In this document: piece after piece, positions 21,719-31,120 of the stretch | Numbering within the stretch: the first letter of the stretch is position 1 | Layout: each line of letters begins with the position of its first letter | Source of the DNA: Stentor coeruleus | Taxonomy: Eukaryota; Ciliophora; Heterotrichea; Heterotrichida; Stentoridae | Assembly (NCBI GenBank): GCA_001970955.1 | Contig: MPUH01000330.1 | Span: 1 to 64,000 of the forward strand | DNA: 64,000 bases | Direction: 5' to 3' | Position numbers and translations under genes: made by a program | Notes under the pieces: generated by a model | What the model was told of the DNA's origin: nothing | Seen by the model: the letters and a program-made list of their open reading frames with translations, nothing else | Database searches by the model: none

Positions 21719-22992
21719 TTATAGCTGAAGATCTTATTTGGGAAAATTTACCTTATGTTTAAAGGTTTTTTTAGTATGGATGAGTTTATATTTAAGTGTT
21801 TATGAACCTGATTTTGTGCTTGGTTTTGAGGAAGAGATCAGGTTAAGAAGAGTTTTTGTTGTTTAAAATGTGATTTTGATTTTATATGGATTTATTATTA
21901 GAGTTAGGATGCATTATATTAGGAGGAATATTTGACAATTTGCAGTTTTGATAATGGTTTAAAGATGAGTTTTGTAGAGAATTTAGTTGAATATTTTTGA
22001 ACCTTGTTATTATTATAAGGTAAAAAAATATTATGTTGTATTTTCTCATGGCCAAGTTTTTACTTTTAAGGTGTTTATATCAAATGAATTATGAGATTGA
22101 GGAATTATTGTAGGTAGTTTGATTTTAATGCTAGTATTAAATATTTTGATAATGGGTTTAGTTATAAGGGTTAATTTGAAGTTTGTTTTTATATGGAATA
22201 TGTAAAAATACCACTATTTATTTCTAATAATTTTTTCCACAATCAAATCAAGCTTTTAACTAAGTAAATTAGGAAAATTTTAATATGTTTTTTTTTAGAT
22301 TTTATTGGCTATAGATTGATATAGATGGTGTTTTTTTGGGTTCTGATAATTTTTTGTGATAGGAGAATATAAATTACGAATAGATCAGTTTTTTAATAAA
22401 TATACTTATGTGGGTGTATTTATTAATAGTAGGTTTAATATATTTTTTAGGTTCAAAAGTTTTTTATTGTATGTAGGTTAATACTATTGGCAAATAGATT
22501 TTACTATATTTTTACTCTATAATAAAACTACATATTCAATCTAAAAAATTATTATTTAAATCATTTGCTTCTTACATGATATTTCATAAGAAATAGCATC
22601 TTTTCAATCCTTGAAGTAGCTACACCTACAATACAACAATAACTAATTCTAAGCACAATATCATTTTTTTATCATTCATATCAAAAACAACTTACTTATA
22701 AAAATCACATAAAAACAAAAAAACCTACATTCTTCAACAATTTTAAAACACAAAAACCCATCAAAAACATCAAAACAACACTCACCATAAAAAAAACATT
22801 CAATAACATCCTTTCCTCACTTTATTCCAAATCATAAAACTGCATTAAAAATCCATTACCCATCCTATCTTATTTACAAAAATTTCCCCCTTCATTAAAT
22901 CACCTAATCCTCTTCTTATCATCGAAAATCTACTAATAAAAATCCACTATCTTTACTAGCCATTCTATAACAAATATTCAACTTTCATATAA
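21719..22992. promoter_or_regulatory. divergent intergenic region, no gene seen
   Basis: It lies between a minus-strand start (21718) and a plus-strand start (22993). The left two thirds are T/G-rich; from about 22500 the + strand turns A/C-rich and G-poor, so the switch lies at the likely border between the two promoters. I see no gene or repeat. Confidence 0.5.
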
Positions 22993-24594
22993 ATGTCCTG
23001 TTGTTGGAGGAGACATGAACTTATAGTATCCTATAAAGGTTTAACCAAAGAAAAATCCGGGGGTATAAACAACTATTATCAAATCATTCAATGGATTTAT
23101 AAAGAATTCCCTGATTTACGTTGTCAAGGGTTATCTTTGCACATGGGTCAAACAGAATTAACCCAATCAAATTATCTTCCCATATTCAAAACCTATAAGT
23201 CAATAGAAATAACAGTTTCTCTAGTAAAATCAACAATCGAAACCAATCTTGGGGTGTTTAAGCTTCGTATGCCACAAGGTGACCTTTTATGTACAGGTTT
23301 TTTAGTTTCTCCTACATATTGTATTATCCCAGCTGATTTAGTTCAAGATTGTTTACGTAATGATATACGTCCTTTACTATTATTTGAAAATGATGAAGAA
23401 GTTGAGTTAAACCCTGCTTCAGAAGGTATTGAATTAGGTCATAGCCTTTTAGCTTTCAAATTAAAAGAACCAGTTACAAATTTCAACCCAATTTCCTTAG
23501 AAAGCAGCTGTAAAGTAACTTCATCATCTTTAAAAACTCAATCAGACTTAGAATTCTCATCTATTCTTATGTATACTCGTGAAAAACCAGTTTTGATAAA
23601 AACCAATTTAAAAACTTTGGGTTTTAATATTGATAGTTATGCTATAGAAAAAACAATCCCTGAAGGAGCATCTGGATGTCCAATATTATCTCAAGAAAAC
23701 GATCTTATTGCTGTACTTAATAACTTTGGGGAGATAGTTTTTGTATCAAGTTTCTATTATTTACTCAGTGATAATATTGAAATACCTAAATCTGTAGATC
23801 AAAGTATTGTAAAAGAGCTTCCTGGTTTTATGCCAACAGCTTGTTTCTTCGATAGTTGTCGTAGTGAGGGTCAGTTTTACTCTACAGACGAAGCTCTTAA
23901 TAAAGTATTCAAAACCCCAGAAATGATCCTTGGGTCTACAGCTGTTGTTAGTAACCATGGGATTATAATTGTCGGACTAAGCCCGGACCAAAAACCTAGA
24001 ACCTGGCTTTTTGATGGCAAAAACACAATGGAACTTCCCCCAACCCAAAAAAAACATCTTTACCATAGTTGTTTAGCTTTAGATGATGATATTTATGTCA
24101 TTTCAGGAAGTACCCCTGCTGTTGAAGTATATAATTTTAATGAATCAGCATGGAAGTTTATAGAACCTTTAGAAAAAAGAAGAGCTATGGCTAGTGCTGC
24201 TTATTATAATGAAAGCATTTATCTTATTGGTGGAAGAAGGGAAAAGAAATTTAAGAAATCTATATTGAAATATGAAGATAATTCTTGGGTAAAAATTAAT
24301 CTAAAACTTGATGTTGGGGTTTCTATGCTAGGGTGTATTGTTAGACATAAGGATTTTCTTATTTTTGGAGGAGAAACTGCTGATAAAAAAAATCTACAGA
24401 GCTGGTCAGTGAATGTTAGGAGGAAGAAAATACATGAAGAAAAGTATTGTGTTAGGAATAATTTTGGCAGGTTTTCTCAGTTGTATTTAGAAGATGAAGT
24501 ACTTTTGTATGCTAATGATGGCACGCTTTATAAGTATGATACGGATTCTCATGAATTGTTTACGGTTAGTTTGGATAAGGAAGATATTATTTAG
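22993..24594 (+). CDS. trypsin-like pseudoprotease fused to kelch repeats
   Basis: A 533-aa protein. Residues about 75-260 resemble a trypsin/HtrA-type fold: a GFLVSPTYCIIPADLV element where active enzymes have a V(L)TAAH motif, HSLLAFKL where they have DIALLKL, and EGASGCPIL where they have GDSGGPL. The serine (S228) remains, but the His site reads D115 and the Asp site is not acidic, so proteolysis is unlikely. Residues about 330-500 carry kelch-type blades (DDDIYVISGS, ESIYLIGGRR, DFLIFGGE). The start MSCCWRR has a Cys pair that could be lipidated. A binding or scaffold role is inferred. The kelch call is firmer than the protease call. Confidence 0.65.
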   Translation: MSCCWRRHELIVSYKGLTKEKSGGINNYYQIIQWIYKEFPDLRCQGLSLHMGQTELTQSNYLPIFKTYKSIEITVSLVKSTIETNLGVFKLRMPQGDLLCTGFLVSPTYCIIPADLVQDCLRNDIRPLLLFENDEEVELNPASEGIELGHSLLAFKLKEPVTNFNPISLESSCKVTSSSLKTQSDLEFSSILMYTREKPVLIKTNLKTLGFNIDSYAIEKTIPEGASGCPILSQENDLIAVLNNFGEIVFVSSFYYLLSDNIEIPKSVDQSIVKELPGFMPTACFFDSCRSEGQFYSTDEALNKVFKTPEMILGSTAVVSNHGIIIVGLSPDQKPRTWLFDGKNTMELPPTQKKHLYHSCLALDDDIYVISGSTPAVEVYNFNESAWKFIEPLEKRRAMASAAYYNESIYLIGGRREKKFKKSILKYEDNSWVKINLKLDVGVSMLGCIVRHKDFLIFGGETADKKNLQSWSVNVRRKKIHEEKYCVRNNFGRFSQLYLEDEVLLYANDGTLYKYDTDSHELFTVSLDKEDII

Positions 24595-24821
24595 TTTGAT
24601 TATATAAAATTAAGGTAAATTATGAGAAGGAGGGTTTTTAAGGTAGAAATAGTTGAGGTAAAAATTTTTTTATGTGATGATAAATTGAAAATATTGGGAA
24701 TGATGTGGATTGATTATATGTGAAATGTTGTATATTTTGTGTAAGAGGAAGTTTTGTTATGAGGTATTAGTTATTTTAATGTGTTTAATGAGCTAGTTAG
24801 ATATTAGTTTTGTAATAAAAT

Positions 24822-25820
24822 ATGCTCAGACAACCTGTTACACAAGTTCCTCTTACTAACGTAGCAGTAGTTAAGCTAAAAAAGAATGGAATAAAATTTG
24901 AAATCGCTTGTTACCCTAACAAAGTGAGTAATTGGCGCGATGGTATTGAAAAGGATTTAAACGAAGTCCTCCAATCCAAAGAGATTTTCTCAAACGTGCA
25001 GAAAGGTGTTTATGCCAAGCAAGCTGATTTGCACAAAGCTTTTGGTAAAACCCCAGACAACGAAATCATCGAAGCAATCTTAAAAGAAGGTGAGCTCCAA
25101 GTAAACGAGCTCGAAAGAAAAAGCCAGCAAGGTAACACCTTAAAAGATATCGCAAGTATCATATCAGAAAAATGTGTAGATTCTCAATCAGGCTGTCCTG
25201 TTCCATATACAATCATAATGAGAGCACTTGAAGAAATTCATGTAAATGTCAAAATGAATCAATCAGCCAAAAAACAAGCTTTGATTATAATAAAAACATA
25301 TAAAGACAAGCTTGGTTTAGAAAGAGCAAAAATGAGAATAAGACTTACATACACACCTTTAGCTAAAGAATTATTACAATCTTTAATTGATCAGGTGATA
25401 TCAGAAAGTCTTAAAGAAGATCAAAATTGTGTATTAGTTGGATTGATACACCCAGAAAATTATAGATCAATATTTAATGCAATTAAAGAAAAACATTTAG
25501 AAAACGAAGCTAATTTAGAAGTTCTTGATCAAAGAGTTGTTGCTGAAGGAGAAGGTAAGTTAAAACAATTAGGTAATGAAGAAGCTAAAGTTGAATCACA
25601 AAATGTAGCTAAACCTGTAGGTAAGAAAGGACTTGTGTGTAATACATGTCCAGAAGCTGAGTTTAGTGATGTGAATGATCATAGGAATCATTTTAAAACA
25701 AACTGGCATAAGTATAATATTAAGAGAAAAAGTCGTGGTGTAGAGACAATTGGGGAGGCTGAGTTTAGTATTATGCCAGAAAATGAGATTAATGATCTTC
25801 TTGGTTCTAAGGTAGTTTAA
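24822..25820 (+). CDS. SBDS: SBDS/Sdo1 ribosome maturation factor with C-terminal zinc finger
   Basis: A 332-aa protein. Residues about 1-240 align along the whole of SBDS: LTNVAVVKLKKNGIKFEIAC and WRDGIEKDLDEVL-like blocks in domain I, FRDIA-like NTLKDIASIISEKCV in domain II, and the ERAKMRIRLTY element in domain III. SBDS works with the GTPase EFL1 to remove eIF6 from pre-60S subunits in the cytoplasm. An extension of about 90 residues carries one C2H2 finger (C273, C276, H290, H296) in the FKTNWHKYNIKRK setting seen in Vms1/ANKZF1-like fingers. Human and yeast proteins end near residue 250; plants and some protists have a similar extension. Confidence 0.93.
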   Translation: MLRQPVTQVPLTNVAVVKLKKNGIKFEIACYPNKVSNWRDGIEKDLNEVLQSKEIFSNVQKGVYAKQADLHKAFGKTPDNEIIEAILKEGELQVNELERKSQQGNTLKDIASIISEKCVDSQSGCPVPYTIIMRALEEIHVNVKMNQSAKKQALIIIKTYKDKLGLERAKMRIRLTYTPLAKELLQSLIDQVISESLKEDQNCVLVGLIHPENYRSIFNAIKEKHLENEANLEVLDQRVVAEGEGKLKQLGNEEAKVESQNVAKPVGKKGLVCNTCPEAEFSDVNDHRNHFKTNWHKYNIKRKSRGVETIGEAEFSIMPENEINDLLGSKVV

Positions 25821-26294
25821 GATATCAAATTATTTAGGATTTTTAAGGGATAATAAGTTTTAGTTTGATAAAATATGATGATTATTCTTATAGATTTTTT
25901 TTTATAATATAAGGTTGTGCTAATTGTTACTTTTTATCTATGTTTATATATAATTATATAGAGTAGTTATATTAAATTAACCTATTGTCATATTTAATAA
26001 TAAATAACTTAAACAATATATGTAGAAGTAAAAAAAATATTTTATAGCTGATCAGTCTAAAATAATACTATTTTTACTTGATTTATTATTATAGACTATA
26101 AATTTTTCTTTTTTTCGTTAATATTTTACGTATTACGGTTAGATTTTTTTCAAGCCCCTTTCATTTTGTGGGTCTTCAAGTGTTTATATCAATCTATTTA
26201 AAAAAAGCTATAGTCTTATCTTAGGATTATCCTAAAAACTAATAAAAATGCTTAGATTGTTATATGATTTTATCTCTTGAAGTGGGGGGTTATA
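25821..26294. other. intergenic region with a 15-nt palindrome
   Basis: It lies between SBDS and the transposase gene. It holds TTAGGATTATCCTAA (26221-26235), a perfect inverted repeat about 60 bp before the transposase ATG. No terminal inverted repeat that matches sequence after the transposase gene could be found. Confidence 0.5.
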
Positions 26295-27455
26295 ATGTTG
26301 GGAAAGTGTAAAAAGCATATAAGTAGAATTTCAGAATGTACTCAGTGCTTTGAATGCACAATAAACGCAGGGATGCTACTGAAGGAAAATAAAATGATTG
26401 ACAAAGAATTAAAAGGACTTAAAACCACCAAGAAAAAGTTAAAGGAAAAACTCAATGAAATGAAATGGAAGATGGAAGAAATTTTGTTAAAGAAAGCTTT
26501 TGAAGTTCATTTACCTCCAGAGATGGCTGATAAGTCTTTAAAGGAGTATTTGATTAATAAACAGACTTCAAATTCTATTTTTGATGTTATTAAAAGCCAA
26601 GAGGAATCAATTTCATTTATGCTAAAGACTGGTCTTTATGTGCCACAAGATTTATGTGAATGTGGTCAACACCTTTGTCTTGTCAACGACCCTAATCTTA
26701 ACGACTACTCCTTTCTTTGTATCTGCGGCAAAAGATACAGTTTTTTTGAACGTAGTGTCTGGGAACAAGGTAAACTTTCAGCAGACAAAATCCTTCTTTA
26801 TATCATTTTATGGATTATGGGAACAAGAGATAAAGATATAAAACAGATTCTAAACATACGCAGAGAGCGTACAGTGCCTCTACAATCCTTACTACAAAAT
26901 GCGATATCCAACCATTTCCAATCCTCTCTACCAAAATTTTCTGGTACTGTAGAAATTGATGAAAGTTGCTTTAAAAACCCTACAACAAAAACTTGTAAAA
27001 CTCAACCTGACAAATGGGTTTTCGGACTTTATGAACGAGAAAGAAAACTTACCTATATGGAAGTTGTAAGTAAACGAACCGCAAGTTACCTAATCCCTAT
27101 AATAAAAAAAATCTGTGAGCAAGGGACAACAATAATATCCGATCAATGGTCTGCTTATAATAAATTAGTAGAATTTGGATATCCTCATTATACAGTAGAT
27201 CATTCTAGGTTTTTTGTAAACCCATTAAGTAGAGAAATCCATACTCAACATATAGAAATCTCCTGGTGTTGGGCAAAGTATGAAATAAAAAGACAAAATC
27301 GGCAGTTGGGGAATATGCAGAAATTATTAGATGTATTTTGTTGGAAAAGACAGTTTAAAAATTTAGATAAAACAACTGAGATCGGTGATGTTCTTAGCAA
27401 TTTATGCAAAATTATGAGAGAGTATCAAAGGGAAAAAATTATGACTAAGGTTTAA
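26295..27455 (+). CDS. IS1595/ISXO2-type (Merlin-like) DDE transposase
   Basis: About 386 aa from the ATG at 26295; the frame is open a little further upstream but without an ATG. Numbered from six codons earlier: a zinc ribbon lies at C127/C129...C148/C150, followed by helix-rich sequence and the DDE domain. The first acidic residue is in GTVEIDES (D228), the second in IISDQWSAYNKL (D289), and the third in HTQHIEISWCWAKYEIKR (E327). This is the catalytic layout of ISXO2-like transposases, related to eukaryotic Merlin elements. All three acidic residues and the ribbon are intact. No terminal inverted repeats or target duplications are visible, and only 27 bp separate its stop from the next gene. 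It may be a domesticated gene or an element whose ends have decayed. Confidence 0.82.
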   Translation: MLGKCKKHISRISECTQCFECTINAGMLLKENKMIDKELKGLKTTKKKLKEKLNEMKWKMEEILLKKAFEVHLPPEMADKSLKEYLINKQTSNSIFDVIKSQEESISFMLKTGLYVPQDLCECGQHLCLVNDPNLNDYSFLCICGKRYSFFERSVWEQGKLSADKILLYIILWIMGTRDKDIKQILNIRRERTVPLQSLLQNAISNHFQSSLPKFSGTVEIDESCFKNPTTKTCKTQPDKWVFGLYERERKLTYMEVVSKRTASYLIPIIKKICEQGTTIISDQWSAYNKLVEFGYPHYTVDHSRFFVNPLSREIHTQHIEISWCWAKYEIKRQNRQLGNMQKLLDVFCWKRQFKNLDKTTEIGDVLSNLCKIMREYQREKIMTKV

Positions 27456-27482
27456 GTATTAAAGATAATTTTATGTATTTAA

Positions 27483-29390
27483 CTAGTTCAAACTAATAAA
27501 TGCTTCTGATGATGATGGATAATCTGGATCAATTTCTCTTTGTATGCTTAGATGATATGCAAGAAGTTGTAATGGGATAATAGCTAAAAGTCCAGTTAAA
27601 GGTCCATTTTCTTCTATAAGGAGAACTTTGTGAGGAGGATCTTTTGTTGTTATTAGGTTCTTATTAGGTGTTATGACTATTGTTTTTGCATTTCTTGCTT
27701 GAACTTCTGCTAATGCTAAATTCATCATTTCCTTATGTTCGTCATCTAGGATTATAAGAATTATAACCCTTCCATCTCCTATAAGAGCAAATGGTCCATG
27801 TTTTAATGCTCCACCTGCATATCCTTCTGCATGAACTCTGGATAATTGTTTTATTAAAGATGCACCTTCATAAGCTATAGATTCACCCATACCACGACCT
27901 AAAACAAACATATGTTCTTCGTTTTTTAGTTCGTTAGCTAAAGATTTTATATCTTCTTTATTACGAGCTATTACAGAACCTGCCATCATTGGTAAGGCTA
28001 GAAGGGAACTTACGATTTTTTTTCTATGTTCACTTTTTTCAGGTTGTTGGAAATGTGATAACCATAAAGCTATTTCGATTAATACAACACAAGAACTTAT
28101 AAAACTTTTTGTACCACCTTCAGCTATTTCTTGTCCAGCATTCATGTATACACCATGTCCGGTAAGTTTCGCTAGACTAGATGAAACGACGTTTACTATA
28201 GAAATTGTTGGAAGGTTGTTTTCTATACATTTTCTTGCTGCATCGATGATTTCTTTTGTTTCTCCTGACTCACTGATTATTATAGCTCCAGGGTTATAAT
28301 AAGGTATGCTATTAAAAGAATCAGCAGGGTCAATAGACTGAACTGTATCCATAAGCTGTAAACTCTTTAAAATATGACTCCCAAACTGACATGCATGATA
28401 TGAAGACCCACACCCTAACAGCATAACATTCTTCACCCCCAAAAATGCTTCCTTCATTTCTTCTAAACCTTTTAATTTCGCACTATCTGTAGTTAATCTT
28501 GCTCCATACGATATCGACCTTGCAATAGCTTGAGGTTGTTCCTCAATTTCTTTAATAGTCCAATGAGGATAATCCCCTAAACTAACTAAATTCTGTAGAT
28601 CTTTAATCTTAACCGACTCCAATTTTCTTGCTTTTGGGTCTAATGTATAAACATGCCCATCTTCAAGTTTAAATGTTCGTGTTGCTTGAAGTACTTTTTC
28701 ATCACTACTCACAACTAATTCTCTATCATTAAAACCAAGATAAAGTGGAGAACCTTTTTGGGCTACTATCATTTGATCTGGATTTTGTTTATCTAAAGCT
28801 ACTATTCCCCATGTCCCAGCTGTTTTTTCTAAAGCTAAACGTGCTGCTACTTTTAATGGGTGACCATCTTCAACAAAAATTCCTATAAGAATTGCGAGAA
28901 GTTCAGTATTTGACTGAGTCTTAGGTTTGATTCCACGACTTTCAATGAAATTTAACAATTCGTTTGTGTTGTTAATACTACCATTATGAACAACAAAAAT
29001 CCTATTGTTATGATCTGATTGAGGATGTGCTTTAGATTCACTTGAAATACCTCTTTTTGAGATGTGAGTATGGCCAATCCCAGCATAGCTTCCATCGTGG
29101 ATTATCAGACCCTCTTTTCTTAGTCTTTTAAGCGAATCGTCATTTGGAGAGTTGATAAATTTAGTTATCCTAGCTTCTGTACCGTGGATTGTTGCAACCC
29201 CAGCCGCATCGTAATCTTCGTTTTGAATTTTTTCTAGACCTTCGAGGATTACTTTCATTGCTTTTGGCTCTTGACCTATGTAACCCATTATCCCTAATGA
29301 TCGAAGATATTCGGTTTGATCTAGTAAAAGAACCCCTGTTACACACATAAGAGAGATTGGTTTGATAGCTTGACGTAGTATATTGAACAT
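27483..29390 (-). CDS. GFAT/GlmS-like protein with degenerate catalytic sites
   Basis: A 635-aa protein that aligns along the whole of glucosamine-6-phosphate synthase: an N-terminal glutaminase domain (about 32-250) and two SIS sugar-isomerase domains (about 290-635). Active enzymes begin MCGI; here the matching site is SLGIMGYIG (L32) behind a 31-residue extension. In the glutamine pocket, GHTRW is GHTHI (H109, I110) and the SDTE aspartate is N161. In the isomerase site, K485 and E488 of E. coli correspond to L512 and Q515, and K603 to A630; H504 is kept (H531). Phosphosugar-binding motifs (GCGSSYHA, SESGETKE) are kept. Both reactions are therefore probably lost, and a sugar-phosphate-sensing role is possible. 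Residue matching is from memory. Confidence 0.85.
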   Translation of the reverse strand: MFNILRQAIKPISLMCVTGVLLLDQTEYLRSLGIMGYIGQEPKAMKVILEGLEKIQNEDYDAAGVATIHGTEARITKFINSPNDDSLKRLRKEGLIIHDGSYAGIGHTHISKRGISSESKAHPQSDHNNRIFVVHNGSINNTNELLNFIESRGIKPKTQSNTELLAILIGIFVEDGHPLKVAARLALEKTAGTWGIVALDKQNPDQMIVAQKGSPLYLGFNDRELVVSSDEKVLQATRTFKLEDGHVYTLDPKARKLESVKIKDLQNLVSLGDYPHWTIKEIEEQPQAIARSISYGARLTTDSAKLKGLEEMKEAFLGVKNVMLLGCGSSYHACQFGSHILKSLQLMDTVQSIDPADSFNSIPYYNPGAIIISESGETKEIIDAARKCIENNLPTISIVNVVSSSLAKLTGHGVYMNAGQEIAEGGTKSFISSCVVLIEIALWLSHFQQPEKSEHRKKIVSSLLALPMMAGSVIARNKEDIKSLANELKNEEHMFVLGRGMGESIAYEGASLIKQLSRVHAEGYAGGALKHGPFALIGDGRVIILIILDDEHKEMMNLALAEVQARNAKTIVITPNKNLITTKDPPHKVLLIEENGPLTGLLAIIPLQLLAYHLSIQREIDPDYPSSSEAFISLN

Positions 29391-31120
29391 TATTTATATG
29401 TGAAACTGATATTTTTTATAGATTAAACTCTGTGAAAATGGATTTTTTCTAGTTTTTCCAAAGATTTGAAGGAAAAATACAATGAAATTTTGTATGATTC
29501 AGGATTTTGAGTTGGGATGCGGATTTTGAGTGAACCTAAATTTTTAGATAATGTAGAAAAAATGATAGAGTTTGTGGGAAAATTTCGATGAGCCTTGAAA
29601 AGGTAGAGTTTTAGAGATTATGAGGCAAGGTTTATTGAAAGTTGTTATTGGATTGTGGATACTTGGCCTGGTATCAGAGAACTCATTTTTGATTTTCTAT
29701 TACTTATACATAACTTTCATTACTTAAATGTCCTATTTTTTCTATATTATAGTTTTTACTTTTTGTGTTTAAACATTTGTTTTTATGGTAGTTTTTAACT
29801 ATTATTGAATAATTTGTGTATAGATTAATCGATTTTTATACTAAGATTGAGTTGCTAAAAAAAATATGTTTTATAGAAGATTTCTTTGATCATATGAAGA
29901 TTTTATGTTTATTTTAATAAGAAAATGCTGAGTTAGTTCAGAAATGAGTGATTACTTTGAGAAAAAATATAGAAGAATTGAATATAAAAATGACGTGAAA
30001 TGAGGGAAAATATGAAATAGTGCTCTTGAATAATAAATGTAGGAAAATCTTTTACTTATAAGATGTTAAGACCTAGGGGGGAAAACTATCTAAATAATCT
30101 ATGAAAAGTGATATAAATTATAGCATACATTATTAAATTATAGTCAATTAATAGATGAGATTTGCAAATGGGAGTTAATAATTTTTATTTCCAATAAAAA
30201 ACATAATATTTCATAGTAAAACTTATCACAGTATTTTTTTACTCTATTTCTAATACTTGTTTTGAAAAAGTTGTAAAATGAATAAGAAGTTTTATTACGA
30301 TTTCAGGATTTTTGCTTAAGCATGAATACTAGAAAAGGTTTTTGCTTATTGGGATAGTTTTGTGGTTAAAGAGTTATAGAGCTGAAGATTTAAGTCTTCA
30401 TGGAGTAAAATCTTTATTCAGCTTACCCTTGTGCTTTTTAGATTTTGAGATTTTAATATTTTGTGTTTCATGACTATGGCAGTAAATAGTTTTCAGGATT
30501 ATCAGAAGGAAATACTCTGCTTGCACATCATTTAAGTTTAATCATGATAATTTACTATTATATTTATTACAAGAATTGTGCATATAAAATTTTAGTAATA
30601 AGTCAATACAAATGTTTATATCCAAAAGACATTCATTAAAAAATTAAACTTTAATTCACTTTAAACCTAAACCTCCTACACAAATTGTAATATTCTCCTC
30701 TTCTATCCCAATCTTCTTTTTATCTTCATAACATCTACTAGAACATCATTACAAAATTTTTATCATAAAACTAATTTTCCCTCACAACACATTCATACCA
30801 ACACCCAATCCTCATTCATCATATCAAAAAAACTTAATCAACCCTAATAATCTACACTCACAACCCAAACATTCTCTAAAAAATGACTTTTCCCAAAAAC
30901 CCTTCATCATTACTCCTACAATCATCCACAAAAATGCCACCCAATAACAAACTCATCATAAAATCAAGTTTTTATCCCTACCAAAATCCAAATTCTAATC
31001 CATATCATATAAAAACCAAAAATCTTAATTTCTAATCCTCTTCCCAACACAAAATTTCATCTTCACACTCAATCCAAAAAAAAAAAGTATTAAAAGTCAA
31101 AAAATTCTTATTTAGTTTAA
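29391..31120. promoter_or_regulatory. long divergent intergenic region, no gene seen
   Basis: 1.7 kb between the GFAT-like start (minus) and the NDR kinase start (plus). The left part is T/G-rich; from about 30650 to 31120 the + strand is nearly free of G. A small perfect hairpin, TGAAGA-TTTAAG-TCTTCA, lies at 30383-30400. No open frame, tRNA or repeat was found. Confidence 0.5.

Noticed and set aside
25821-27482. Terminal inverted repeats around the transposase
   Set aside because: The 27 bp after the gene have no inverted match in the upstream spacer.
29280-29390. A hidden intron that would restore a Cys-Gly start to the GFAT-like protein
   Set aside because: The upstream Met-Cys (residues 15-16) cannot be joined to the Gly-Ile of the domain in frame with GT...AG ends, and no 15-nt intron fits there.
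30383-30400. Hairpin TGAAGA/TCTTCA as an anticodon arm or terminator
   Set aside because: It is a short isolated stem with no tRNA context; hairpins of this size are expected by chance in 1.7 kb of AT-rich DNA.
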